Positions 1-6,660 of a stretch of 13,885 nucleotides of DNA are shown one piece after another. This DNA comes from an uncultured Rhodocyclaceae bacterium (GTDB taxonomy: Bacteria; Pseudomonadota; Gammaproteobacteria; Burkholderiales; Rhodocyclaceae). Positions within the stretch are counted from its first letter, which is position 1. The number at the start of each line of letters is the position of its first letter. Both the position numbers and the translations under genes were made by a program. Under the pieces are notes generated by a model that did not search any database, had not been told where the DNA came from, and saw only the letters and a program-made list of their open reading frames with translations. Where the stretch lies: contig URNG01000085.1 in the NCBI GenBank assembly GCA_900549295.1, positions 1 to 13,885 of the forward strand, in the 5' to 3' direction.

Positions 1-208
1 CGATTTCATCGCAAAAGGTGGCCTGGCCGAGGGCCCCCACCTGCAAAATCGTGGGCTTCGACAGGCTCAGCCCGAACGGTTTTGAGTTATTCAGAACTTC
101 CCTTTCTTCCTGCGCCGCCTCCTGCCTGCTCGCTGGCACCGCCGATTTTGGCATTGCTTTTGGCGCAACACCCGGCACAATTTCCCCCGAATGCGCCCCA
201 GTTTTCAC
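1..208 (-). CDS. Partial open frame downstream of parC, possibly the N-terminus of a D-2-hydroxyacid dehydrogenase
   Basis: A minus-strand frame has no stop from position 208 to the left edge (69 codons) and continues outside the window. It can start at GTG 208-206, whose GTGA overlaps the parC stop, or at ATG 154-152. Neither has a clear Shine-Dalgarno sequence, and a purine-rich stretch (about 104-117) lies further in. The first 45 or so residues are low-complexity and Ala/Glu/Gln-rich. The last 20 or so visible residues include KPTILQVGALGQ, which resembles from memory the first beta strand of NAD-dependent D-2-hydroxyacid dehydrogenases. Between them, the residues KPFGLSLSKP are encoded by the REP-like repeat at 53-79. 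The family call rests on about 12 residues and is tentative. The alternative is a chance open frame in GC-rich DNA, with the true start nearer the window edge. Confidence 0.4.
   Translation of the reverse strand, partial: MKTGAHSGEIVPGVAPKAMPKSAVPASRQEAAQEEREVLNNSKPFGLSLSKPTILQVGALGQATFCDEI
53..79. repeat. REP-like dispersed palindromic repeat
   Basis: The element contains TTCGACAGGCTCAGCCCGAA flanked by GG-rich ends. GGGCT at 53-57 pairs with AGCCC at 69-73 around an 11-base loop, giving a short imperfect hairpin. I recognise the motif from memory as a widespread intergenic repeat of beta- and gammaproteobacteria. Only one copy is visible here, so its repetitive nature cannot be shown from this window. 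On the minus strand it lies within the open frame that follows parC, and could act as a transcript-end hairpin or simply as inserted repeat DNA. Confidence 0.6.
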
Positions 209-2553
209 TTGCGGCTGGCCTTCACCGGCTTGCCCTTGCCGCCGCGATTGCCCCGGCAAAGCGCCAGGCGCTCACCCTTGAGTTTGCCGGCGGCGCCGTC
301 GATCACCGGCTCGATGGCGGTCAGCGCTTCTTTTACCGGATTGGCGGCGATCAGTTTCAGGCCGCGCCCCTTGGCGAGCGGGCGGATTTCGGCGAGCGGG
401 AACACCAGCGCCCGGCCATCCTGCGTGAAAACGGCGATTTCTTCCGTCGTCGGCGCGGGCTGGAAAACGGCGGGTTTTTCGCCGGCGTCGAGGCTGAGAA
501 AGGCTTTGCCGGCCTTGCCGCGCGACAGCAGATCCTCGCCCTTGACGAGGAAGCCGTAGCCGCCCTGGCCGGCGACCAGATAGAGCCTGTCGTTGCTGAC
601 GGCCTGCGCCAGCAGCAGCTTGCCGCCGTCCTGGAAATCGGCCAGGGAAGTGGCCGGCACGCCGTCGCCCTTGCCGCCGGGGAGATCGGCGGCGGAGATG
701 GAGTAGGCGCGGCCCCGGTCGTCCAGCAGCACGAGGTGATCCACCGTGCGGCAGGGCAGGCAGGCGAGCAGGCTGTCGCCGGAGCGAAAACTCAGTTGCG
801 TGGGGTCCACGTTGTGGCCGCTGCGCGAGCGCAGCCAGCCGTGTTTGGAAACGATCAGCGTGGTCGGCTCGTCGGGAATGGAAACGTGCTTGGCGTCCGA
901 AAGGGTGACGCGCTCGGCGGTTTCGATCAGGGTGCGGCGCGCGTCGCCGTATTTTTCGGCGTCGGCCTCGATTTCGCTGGCGACTGCGGCGCGCAGGGCG
1001 CTTTCCGAATCGAGCAGCTTGTTCAGGCCGGCGGCTTCTTCGCGCAGACGGGCGAGTTCTTCGCCGATCTTGATGCCTTCCAGGCGAGCCAATTGGCGCA
1101 GGCGGATTTCCAGAATGTCCTCGGCCTGGATTTCGCTCAGCTTGAAATGCGCCATCAGATCGGTTTTCGGCTCGTCCGATTCACGAATGACGCGGATCAC
1201 GCGGTCGATGTCGAGCAAAATCGCCTGTCGGCCTTCGAGGATGTGGATGCGTTTTTCGGCGGCGGCGAGGCGGTGGCGCGTGCGCCGTTCCACGGTTTGC
1301 AGGCGGAAGCGGCACCACTCAGCCAGCATGTCGTGCAGCGTGCCTTGGCGCGGCGTGCCGGCCAGCCCGAGCAGGGTGAGGTTGATCGGCGCGTTGGTTT
1401 CCAGACTGGTGTGCGCGAGCAAGAGGCGCACCAGATCGTCCTGCCCCTGGCGCGAACTGGCCGGTTCGATGACCAGACGCACCGCGTGCTCCTTGCCCGA
1501 CTCGTCGCGCACGCCGCCCTCGGCAATGGCGGACAGGAAGGCGGCCTTGAGATTGAGTTGTTCCGGCGTGAACACCTTCTTCCCGGCCTTCTCTTTGGCG
1601 ACCGGGTTGGAGCAGGCTTCGATTTCCGACATCACCGTGGCGGCAGACACGCCGGGCGGCAATTCGTTGACGATCAGCCGCCACTGGCCGCGCGCCAGCG
1701 GCTCGATCTTCCAGCGCGCCCGCACGCGCAGGCTGCCGCGCCCGGTCTTGTAGGTGCTGGCGATTTCCTCGCGGCTGGAAATGATCTGCGCGCCGCCGGG
1801 GTAATCCGGGCCGGGAACCAGACGCAGAATTTCCTCTTCCGGCGTCTGCGGATTGCGCACCAGCGCCACCGCCGCCGCTGCCACTTCGCGCAGGTTGTGC
1901 GCCGGAATTTCGGTGGCCATGCCGACCGCGATGCCGGATGCGCCGTTGAGCAGGCAGAACGGCAGCCGCGCCGGCAACAGGCAGGGTTCGTCGTTCACGC
2001 CATCGTAATTGGGTTTCCAGTCGACCGTGCCTTCGTCGAGTTCGGACAGCAGCAATTCGGCGATTGGGGTCAGCCGCGCTTCGGTGTAGCGCATGGCGGC
2101 GGCGTTGTCGCCGTCGCGCGAGCCGAAATTGCCCTGCCCATCGACCACCGGGTAGCGCAGGCTCCAGCCCTGCGCCATGCGCACCATCGCGTCGTACACG
2201 GAAGAATCGCCGTGCGGGTGGTATTTGCCGATCACGTCGCCCACCACGCGCGCCGATTTGACGTGCTTCGGGCTTTTGTACAGGCCCATGCGGTGCATGG
2301 CGTAGAGAATGCGCCGCTGCACCGGCTTCTGCCCGTCGGCATTGGCCGGCAGCGCCCGCCCGGTGACGACGCTCATGGCGTATTCGAGATAGCGGCGGGC
2401 GGCGTAGTCGGCGGGCGAGGGAATGTCCGGCGCCGCCGCCAGCGCGGCGGGCGGCAGGGGGGGCAGATGCGGTGGCAGAGGCGGCGGCGGGGTGTCCGAA
2501 TCAGGAGAGGCGTTGGTTTGGTCGGGCGTGAAAAGATCGGGCTGACTGCTCAT
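205..2553 (-). CDS. parC: DNA topoisomerase IV subunit A (ParC)
   Basis: ParC is the DNA-cleaving subunit of topoisomerase IV. It works with ParE to decatenate daughter chromosomes and relax supercoils in the cytoplasm. The 782-residue product is slightly longer than E. coli ParC (752) because of a Pro-rich, probably disordered N-terminus (residues 1-45). The breakage-reunion domain follows, with DGQKPVQRRILYAMHRMG near 73-90 and YHPHGDSSVYDAM near 111-123. The catalytic tyrosine is Y156 in AAMRYTEARL. The quinolone-determining positions are S117 and D121 (S80 and E84 in E. coli), so no classic resistance change is seen, although Asp instead of Glu is GyrA-like. The C-terminus is short and lacks an obvious GyrA box, which favours ParC over GyrA. 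The start is ATG 2553-2551 with no strong Shine-Dalgarno sequence. It lies 57 bases after the GGDEF-EAL gene in the same direction. parE is not in the window. Confidence 0.96.
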   Translation of the reverse strand: MSSQPDLFTPDQTNASPDSDTPPPPLPPHLPPLPPAALAAAPDIPSPADYAARRYLEYAMSVVTGRALPANADGQKPVQRRILYAMHRMGLYKSPKHVKSARVVGDVIGKYHPHGDSSVYDAMVRMAQGWSLRYPVVDGQGNFGSRDGDNAAAMRYTEARLTPIAELLLSELDEGTVDWKPNYDGVNDEPCLLPARLPFCLLNGASGIAVGMATEIPAHNLREVAAAAVALVRNPQTPEEEILRLVPGPDYPGGAQIISSREEIASTYKTGRGSLRVRARWKIEPLARGQWRLIVNELPPGVSAATVMSEIEACSNPVAKEKAGKKVFTPEQLNLKAAFLSAIAEGGVRDESGKEHAVRLVIEPASSRQGQDDLVRLLLAHTSLETNAPINLTLLGLAGTPRQGTLHDMLAEWCRFRLQTVERRTRHRLAAAEKRIHILEGRQAILLDIDRVIRVIRESDEPKTDLMAHFKLSEIQAEDILEIRLRQLARLEGIKIGEELARLREEAAGLNKLLDSESALRAAVASEIEADAEKYGDARRTLIETAERVTLSDAKHVSIPDEPTTLIVSKHGWLRSRSGHNVDPTQLSFRSGDSLLACLPCRTVDHLVLLDDRGRAYSISAADLPGGKGDGVPATSLADFQDGGKLLLAQAVSNDRLYLVAGQGGYGFLVKGEDLLSRGKAGKAFLSLDAGEKPAVFQPAPTTEEIAVFTQDGRALVFPLAEIRPLAKGRGLKLIAANPVKEALTAIEPVIDGAAGKLKGERLALCRGNRGGKGKPVKASRK

Positions 2554-2610
2554 GGCTGCGCGGGAGGATTGAGGCGGGGGCGATGTTAACCGAAATCACG
2601 GCGTACGAAA

Positions 2611-4467
2611 TCATGTTGCGGCGCGCAGGAAAGCTTGCTCGAACTCGTCCGCCGGCAGGGGGCGACTGACGAGATAGCCCTGGATGATGTCGCAGCCCAG
2701 GTTTTTCAGATGCGCCGCCTGGGCCTCGGTTTCCACGCCTTCCGCCACGACCTGCAGGGACAGGCTGTGCGCCATGGCGATCATGGCGCGGATCAGGGGT
2801 TCGCTGCCGTCTTCCCCGTCGAGCAGATCGAGCACGAAAGAGCGATCGATTTTCAGCGTGCTGACGGGCAGGCGTTGCAGCAGCGAAAGGGAGGAATAGC
2901 CCGTGCCGAAATCGTCCAGCGCAACGCCAATGCCGGCGGCGTCCAATGCGTGCAGTTGCTCGACGCCATTGCCTTCTGGGTCGAGGGCGATGGATTCGGT
3001 CACTTCCACTTTCAGGCTGTGCGCCGGCAGATCGGCATCGGCCAGCGCCTGGCAAATGCGCCGGGCAATGGCATCGTGGCGGAACTGGCGTGGCGAGAGA
3101 TTGATGGCAATGGGCGGTAGCGCGGGAAATTGCGCGCGCCAGGCGGAAATCCTGCGCACGGCCTCGGCAATGACCCAGTCGCCAACCGCGACGATCAAGC
3201 CGCATTCTTCGGCAATGGGAATGAACAGATCGGGCGGCACCATGTTCTCGCCGTCATGCCAGCGGATCAGCGCTTCGGCACCCACCAGGCGGCCATCCGC
3301 AAGACGGGTCTGCGGCTGAAAATACAGCGCGAAACAATTGCCCATCAAAGCCGCCCGCAAACGGCTCTCCAGTGAAATGCGCTGAATCAGGCGCGCATCC
3401 ATCTGTGCAGTGTGAAAGCGGGCCGTATTGCCGCCCGCCGCCTTGGCCGCGTACATCGCCGCGTCGGCGTGGCGCAGCAGGGTTTCGCCGTCGCCCGCAT
3501 CGCCGGGAAAAAGGCTGATGCCGATACTGGCCGAACTCATGAAGGAAGGGTTGCCCGCGCGCAAAGGCTCGTTCAGTCGCGTTTTCAATTGCTGCGCCAG
3601 CGCTTCCGCCGCATCGGCGGAACTGGGCTCCTGCAGGATGATGAACTCATCGCCGCCCTGCCGGTACAGCCGGCTGTTGGCCGGCAGCAAGCCAGAAAAC
3701 GCCTGCGCAACGGCCTGCAGCATCCGGTCGCCCGCGCCGTGGCCCTGGCTGTCGTTGATGTTCTTGAACCGATCGAGATCGACGAACAGCACCGCCAGTT
3801 GTCCTTGCGCATCGGCAGCGCGCTTGAGCGCGGCGCTCAGGTCTTCGGCAAAGGCCGTGCGGTTGGGCAGGCCGGTCAGCGGATCGTGGCGGGCCTGATG
3901 TTCGAGAATTTCCTGGTGCCGGCGCCGCTCGGTAATGTCGGTGATGGAACCCACCATCAAATAAGCGATGCCCTTGCGGTTTCTCACCGCCAGGCCGCGC
4001 GACGCCACCCAGTAATAACTGCCGTCGTGGCCCAGAACCCGGTATTCGCAATAAAAATGCGGGTTTTCGCCTTTCAGGTGCTGGGCAACGGACTGGTTGT
4101 AGGCATCCACATCCTCGGGGTGCACCAGACTCAGCCAGGCATGGGTATCCGGCAGAAAATTGCGTTCATAACCCAGTATCTCCAGCAAACGCTGGCCGAC
4201 CTTCAATTCCTTGCTGACCGGGTTCCAGGCCCAGAAACCATCGTGCGCCGCCTGCATGGCCAGGTGGTAAGCCTGCGAAATGGAATGGAAATAGCGGTAT
4301 TCGGCATAGACGACGCCAAGCAAAGCCGTGCCGCTCAAGGCGAGCAGGCTGCCGCTGAAGGTGTCCGGCTGCCAGTGCCAGAAGGCGAAAGCCGCCAGGG
4401 TGGCGAGCAGCAAGCCCAGGGTAAGGCCAGGAAACCGCAGCGTAATGGGAGTGTTCTGGTGCAGCAC
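2611..4467 (-). CDS. Membrane-anchored PAS-GGDEF-EAL protein (c-di-GMP synthesis and/or breakdown)
   Basis: This 618-residue protein has two probable membrane helices (about 11-30 and 40-55) and then a PAS sensor domain (about 70-180, ending in the usual DITERR hinge). A GGDEF domain follows (about 188-355, signature GGDEF at 271-275), then an EAL domain (about 365-615). The GGDEF signature is intact, so diguanylate cyclase activity is possible. The RxxD inhibitory site expected just before it is absent (PANS instead). The EAL domain keeps its key residues: E398 in EAL, N456, E488, DD518-519 in DDFGTGYSS, K539, E576 and Q596. It therefore looks like an active c-di-GMP phosphodiesterase. Which activity dominates cannot be told from sequence. 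The start is GTG 4467-4465, with GAGG seven bases upstream overlapping the moaA stop, so it is probably translated with moaA. It may influence the surface adhesin encoded on the other strand, but that is inference. Confidence 0.95.
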   Translation of the reverse strand: MLHQNTPITLRFPGLTLGLLLATLAAFAFWHWQPDTFSGSLLALSGTALLGVVYAEYRYFHSISQAYHLAMQAAHDGFWAWNPVSKELKVGQRLLEILGYERNFLPDTHAWLSLVHPEDVDAYNQSVAQHLKGENPHFYCEYRVLGHDGSYYWVASRGLAVRNRKGIAYLMVGSITDITERRRHQEILEHQARHDPLTGLPNRTAFAEDLSAALKRAADAQGQLAVLFVDLDRFKNINDSQGHGAGDRMLQAVAQAFSGLLPANSRLYRQGGDEFIILQEPSSADAAEALAQQLKTRLNEPLRAGNPSFMSSASIGISLFPGDAGDGETLLRHADAAMYAAKAAGGNTARFHTAQMDARLIQRISLESRLRAALMGNCFALYFQPQTRLADGRLVGAEALIRWHDGENMVPPDLFIPIAEECGLIVAVGDWVIAEAVRRISAWRAQFPALPPIAINLSPRQFRHDAIARRICQALADADLPAHSLKVEVTESIALDPEGNGVEQLHALDAAGIGVALDDFGTGYSSLSLLQRLPVSTLKIDRSFVLDLLDGEDGSEPLIRAMIAMAHSLSLQVVAEGVETEAQAAHLKNLGCDIIQGYLVSRPLPADEFEQAFLRAAT

Positions 4468-4474
4468 GGCCCGG

Positions 4475-4478
4475 CCTC
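4475..4478 (-). promoter_or_regulatory. Shine-Dalgarno GAGG overlapping the moaA stop codon
   Basis: Read on the minus strand, the moaA stop TGA (4479-4477) runs straight into GG, forming TGAGG. The GAGG core is seven bases from the GTG start of the GGDEF-EAL gene. It decides that start and suggests translational coupling between the two genes. Confidence 0.6.
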
Positions 4479-5484
4479 AGCCGCCCGTCATCGACATGAA
4501 GCGCACCACTTGCGGCGCCTCCATCTGTTGTGTGAAATCGTGTTGCAAAGCTTTCATGCCCATACTGACCCGCAATTGCTGCTTAAGTTCTTCGTCGCAT
4601 GCGCCGGCGCGCAGGGAGGGCAGAAGATCGACCGTGTCGTTATGCCCCAGGCAGGGGTAAAGCTCGCCGCGCGCGGTGACGCGCACGCGGTTGCAACTGG
4701 CGCAGAAATTATGGCTGTGCGGCTCGATGAAACCGATCCGCGTCGGGCTGTCCGGCAGTCGCCAGTAGCGCGCCGGGCCGCCCGTGCTTTCGTCGCTGGC
4801 GGTGAGGGAAAAATGCCGGGCCAGTTCGGCGCGCACCTCTTCGGCGCCGATCGGCGCGCGCTGACGGTCGATCGCGCCCAGTGGCATTTCCTCGATGAAG
4901 GAAATATCCAGCCCCTTTGCCACCGCAAAATGCACCAGATCGACGAATTCGTCGTCGTTCACCCCGCGCATCAGCACCGTGTTGATCTTGGTGCGGGTAA
5001 AACCCGCCGCGCCCGCCGCCTCGATTCCGGCCAGCACCTTGTTCAGTTCGCCGATCCGGGTAATAGCCCGGAAACGCCCTGCGCGCAAGGTATCCAGGCT
5101 GATGTTCAGGCGCTTCACCCCGGCCGCCTTCAGCGCCGGCGCAAAATGCGGCAACTGCGAACCATTGGTGGTCAGCACCAGATTGTCCAGACCGGGCAGC
5201 GCGCCCAGGCGCTCCAGCAGCCACATCACATTGCGCCGCACCAGCGGTTCGCCGCCGGTAATGCGCACCTTGCGCACCCCCAGCCCGACGAAGCAGCGCG
5301 CCAGACGCAGGCAATCCTCCAGGCTCAACACCGACTCGCGCGGCAGGAACTGCATTGCGTCCGTCATGCAATAGGTGCAGCGGAAATCGCAGCGGTCGGT
5401 AATCGACAAGCGCAAATAACTGATGCGCCGCCCGTACTTGTCGATCAGCGCATCCGTCGTGGGAGGAGAAACGAGGCCAGCCAT
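4477..5484 (-). CDS. moaA: GTP 3',8-cyclase (molybdenum cofactor biosynthesis protein A)
   Basis: MoaA is a radical-SAM enzyme that converts GTP to 3',8-cyclo-GTP, the first step of molybdenum cofactor synthesis, with MoaC acting next. The N-terminal SAM cluster motif is CDFRCTYC (C-x3-C-x2-C, residues 32, 36 and 39 from this start). The GTP-side cluster is CASC followed 13 residues later by another Cys (residues 261, 264 and 278). ITGGEPL, NISLDTL and the C-terminal Gly-Gly that ends the protein are all typical. This start (ATG 5484) gives 335 residues, close to the E. coli protein (329). ATG 5493 (three residues longer) is equally possible. A longer frame from TTG 5553 is unlikely. No good Shine-Dalgarno sequence precedes any of them. 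It is the first of the minus-strand genes, and the next gene follows after 9 bases. No other moa gene is present. Confidence 0.96.
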   Translation of the reverse strand: MAGLVSPPTTDALIDKYGRRISYLRLSITDRCDFRCTYCMTDAMQFLPRESVLSLEDCLRLARCFVGLGVRKVRITGGEPLVRRNVMWLLERLGALPGLDNLVLTTNGSQLPHFAPALKAAGVKRLNISLDTLRAGRFRAITRIGELNKVLAGIEAAGAAGFTRTKINTVLMRGVNDDEFVDLVHFAVAKGLDISFIEEMPLGAIDRQRAPIGAEEVRAELARHFSLTASDESTGGPARYWRLPDSPTRIGFIEPHSHNFCASCNRVRVTARGELYPCLGHNDTVDLLPSLRAGACDEELKQQLRVSMGMKALQHDFTQQMEAPQVVRFMSMTGG

Positions 5485-5553
5485 GCCCCGCATTATGAAA
5501 CGCCGGTGCGGGGAGGAGAAATGGGAAAGATCAAAAAGCGGGGATGGCGCCAA

Positions 5554-5637
5554 TCAAGCGGCGCGGTGCGTCTCGGTGGCATCCTTCAGCGCCGCGTTGA
5601 TGCGCGTTTGTCAGCCCTCGCTACCGGCCGACCTTAC
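5554..5637 (-). pseudogene. Probable remnant of a BrnA-type antitoxin gene
   Basis: Just upstream of moaA, the minus strand encodes RSAGSEG, a TGA codon (5613-5611), then QTRINAALKDATETHRAA and a stop (5556-5554). BrnA-family antitoxins end in a strongly conserved G-x-G-W-Q-T-R-I-N segment (family recalled, not searched). The TGA sits exactly where the conserved Trp (TGG) is expected, so a single G-to-A change would explain it. Upstream of about 5637 the frame stays open to about 5736 but no longer looks like BrnA, and no BrnT toxin is visible. It looks like the broken 3' end of an antitoxin gene. The match is short, so a chance resemblance remains possible. Confidence 0.4.
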
Positions 5638-5812
5638 GGATGGCCGTTCGGCGCCCTGCCGCTGGTACAGGATGCGGATAACCGGATGCTGCTGCGCATC
5701 CTCTGCATTGTCTACCCGCTTTTTTACATTCTTTCACCCAAGCGAAACACATTTCTATGTAAATTGCACCGCACTTCTGTAATTTTAATCATTTTTGCTG
5801 GCGCATATATAC
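5638..5812. promoter_or_regulatory. Divergent intergenic region with an AT-rich promoter zone
   Basis: Together with the antitoxin remnant, this fills the 328-base gap between the divergent moaA and regulator genes. Positions 5638-5715 are GC-rich and hold nothing I recognise. From about 5720 the sequence becomes sharply AT-rich, as expected for promoters. A weak sigma70-like pair for the regulator is TTCACC (5733-5738) and TATGTA (5756-5761) with a 17-base spacer. TGTAA occurs at 5758-5762 and again at 5778-5782, 20 bases apart. No convincing moaA promoter or molybdenum cofactor riboswitch could be identified by eye. Confidence 0.3.
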
Positions 5813-6523
5813 ATGTTTCATATTTGTCTGGTTGACCAGAACCTGCATCCTAAACACGAATTGGCGCAGCAAATCGCAGCGGCGGGGTACGACGTCGAGT
5901 GTTTTGCCGAGGTCAAGCAGCTCTACCTGTTTCTGCTGCAGGAGCGCTGCGATGCGGTGGTGATCGACGTGGCGCAACTGGCTGCGGAGGATACGGAGGC
6001 CATTCCGGCCTTGCGCCGTTCCAAGCGGCCGGTGGGGATCATTGCCCTGGTTGCGCCGGGGCAGCTCGAAGAGCGCCTGAAAAGCTATGCCTGGGGAGCG
6101 GACGTCTGCGTCGAGAAACCGGCGCAGGCGAGCGAAATCCTGGCCGTTCTGCCTAACCTGCTGCAGCGCATCGGCGGCGGCGCGGCGCAGGCCGGGCGGG
6201 AAGGAAACCCGGCCCCGGCCTGGCGCATGCACAACGACGGCTGGTCGCTGCTCAGCCCGGAGGGCGATCTGTTCAAGCTCACCGCCAAGGAGCGCCTGTT
6301 CATGCTGCGCGTGATGCGCTCGCCCGATGAAATCGTCTCACGCGAAGCGATGGTCGAAGCCTTGTGCGAAGACGCGCACGATTACGACCAGCAAAGCATG
6401 GACACCATGCTCTCGCGCCTGCGCCGCAAGCTCGACAACGCCGGGCTGGCCCTGCCGCTGCGCACCGTGCGCGGGCAGGGCTACATGTTTCTGGCGCATT
6501 CGCAACGTGTGCGGGAGCGCTGA
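5813..6523 (+). CDS. OmpR/PhoB-family DNA-binding regulator with a degenerate receiver domain
   Basis: This 236-residue protein has an N-terminal receiver-like domain (about 1-115) and a C-terminal winged-helix domain of the OmpR/PhoB type (about 140-232). The DNA-binding part is well conserved: LTAKERLFML, IVSREAMVEAL, LSRLRRKL and the final PLRTVRGQGYMF wing. In the receiver, the candidate phospho-acceptor D52 (VVIDV) and K102 (VEKP) are kept. One residue of the usual acidic pair is Gln (VDQN at 7-10), and the conserved Thr/Ser switch residue is Val (V80 in ALVA). Phosphorylation may be weak or absent. No histidine kinase is next to it. ATG 5813 is preferred because the receiver's first strand starts right there; TTG 5795 would add six residues. 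Neither has a clear ribosome site. It lies 137 bases before the giant surface-protein gene in the same direction and is a likely regulator of it. Confidence 0.9.
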   Translation: MFHICLVDQNLHPKHELAQQIAAAGYDVECFAEVKQLYLFLLQERCDAVVIDVAQLAAEDTEAIPALRRSKRPVGIIALVAPGQLEERLKSYAWGADVCVEKPAQASEILAVLPNLLQRIGGGAAQAGREGNPAPAWRMHNDGWSLLSPEGDLFKLTAKERLFMLRVMRSPDEIVSREAMVEALCEDAHDYDQQSMDTMLSRLRRKLDNAGLALPLRTVRGQGYMFLAHSQRVRER

Positions 6524-6555
6524 AACGCTGTTTTGTAAAAAAGTGTGCAAATCGG

Positions 6556-6573
6556 AATATTGGTAAAATATTG
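6556..6573 (+). promoter_or_regulatory. Candidate OmpR/PhoB-type operator (7-4-7 direct repeat)
   Basis: AATATTG at 6556-6562 is repeated exactly at 6567-6573 with the 4-base spacer GTAA, so the half-sites are 11 bases (one helical turn) apart. This is the geometry of Pho boxes bound by PhoB dimers, a family to which the regulator encoded just upstream belongs. About 10 bases downstream lies a weak -10-like GATTTAT (6584-6590), again Pho-promoter-like spacing. The rest of the 6524-6660 gap is AT-rich with no other recognised signal. Only GAAAGA (6647-6652) could serve as a ribosome site for the giant gene. Confidence 0.4.
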
Positions 6574-6660
6574 CAAAACTCAGGATTTATGCGTTTGTGA
6601 TGTTTACTTTTTAAATTCCAAAGTTTTCACAGCATCCACTTTCTTTGAAAGATCACGGCC

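Noticed and set aside
82..2589. Long plus-strand open frame (835 codons) opposite parC
   Set aside because: Its product is Ala/Gly/Arg/His-rich low-complexity sequence with no recognisable domain, and the opposite strand encodes an unmistakable ParC. It is a GC-rich shadow.
5485..5812. Molybdenum cofactor riboswitch in the moaA leader
   Set aside because: I could not trace the conserved helices by eye, and the leader instead contains the antitoxin-like remnant.
3412..5835. Plus-strand open frame of 807 codons opposite the GGDEF-EAL and moaA genes
   Set aside because: It spans two well-identified minus-strand genes and their junction, and its product shows no domain. It is a codon-bias shadow.
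6514..6535. Possible terminator after the regulator gene (AGCG...CGCT then TTTT)
   Set aside because: The stem is only four base pairs with an interrupted T-run, too weak to call.
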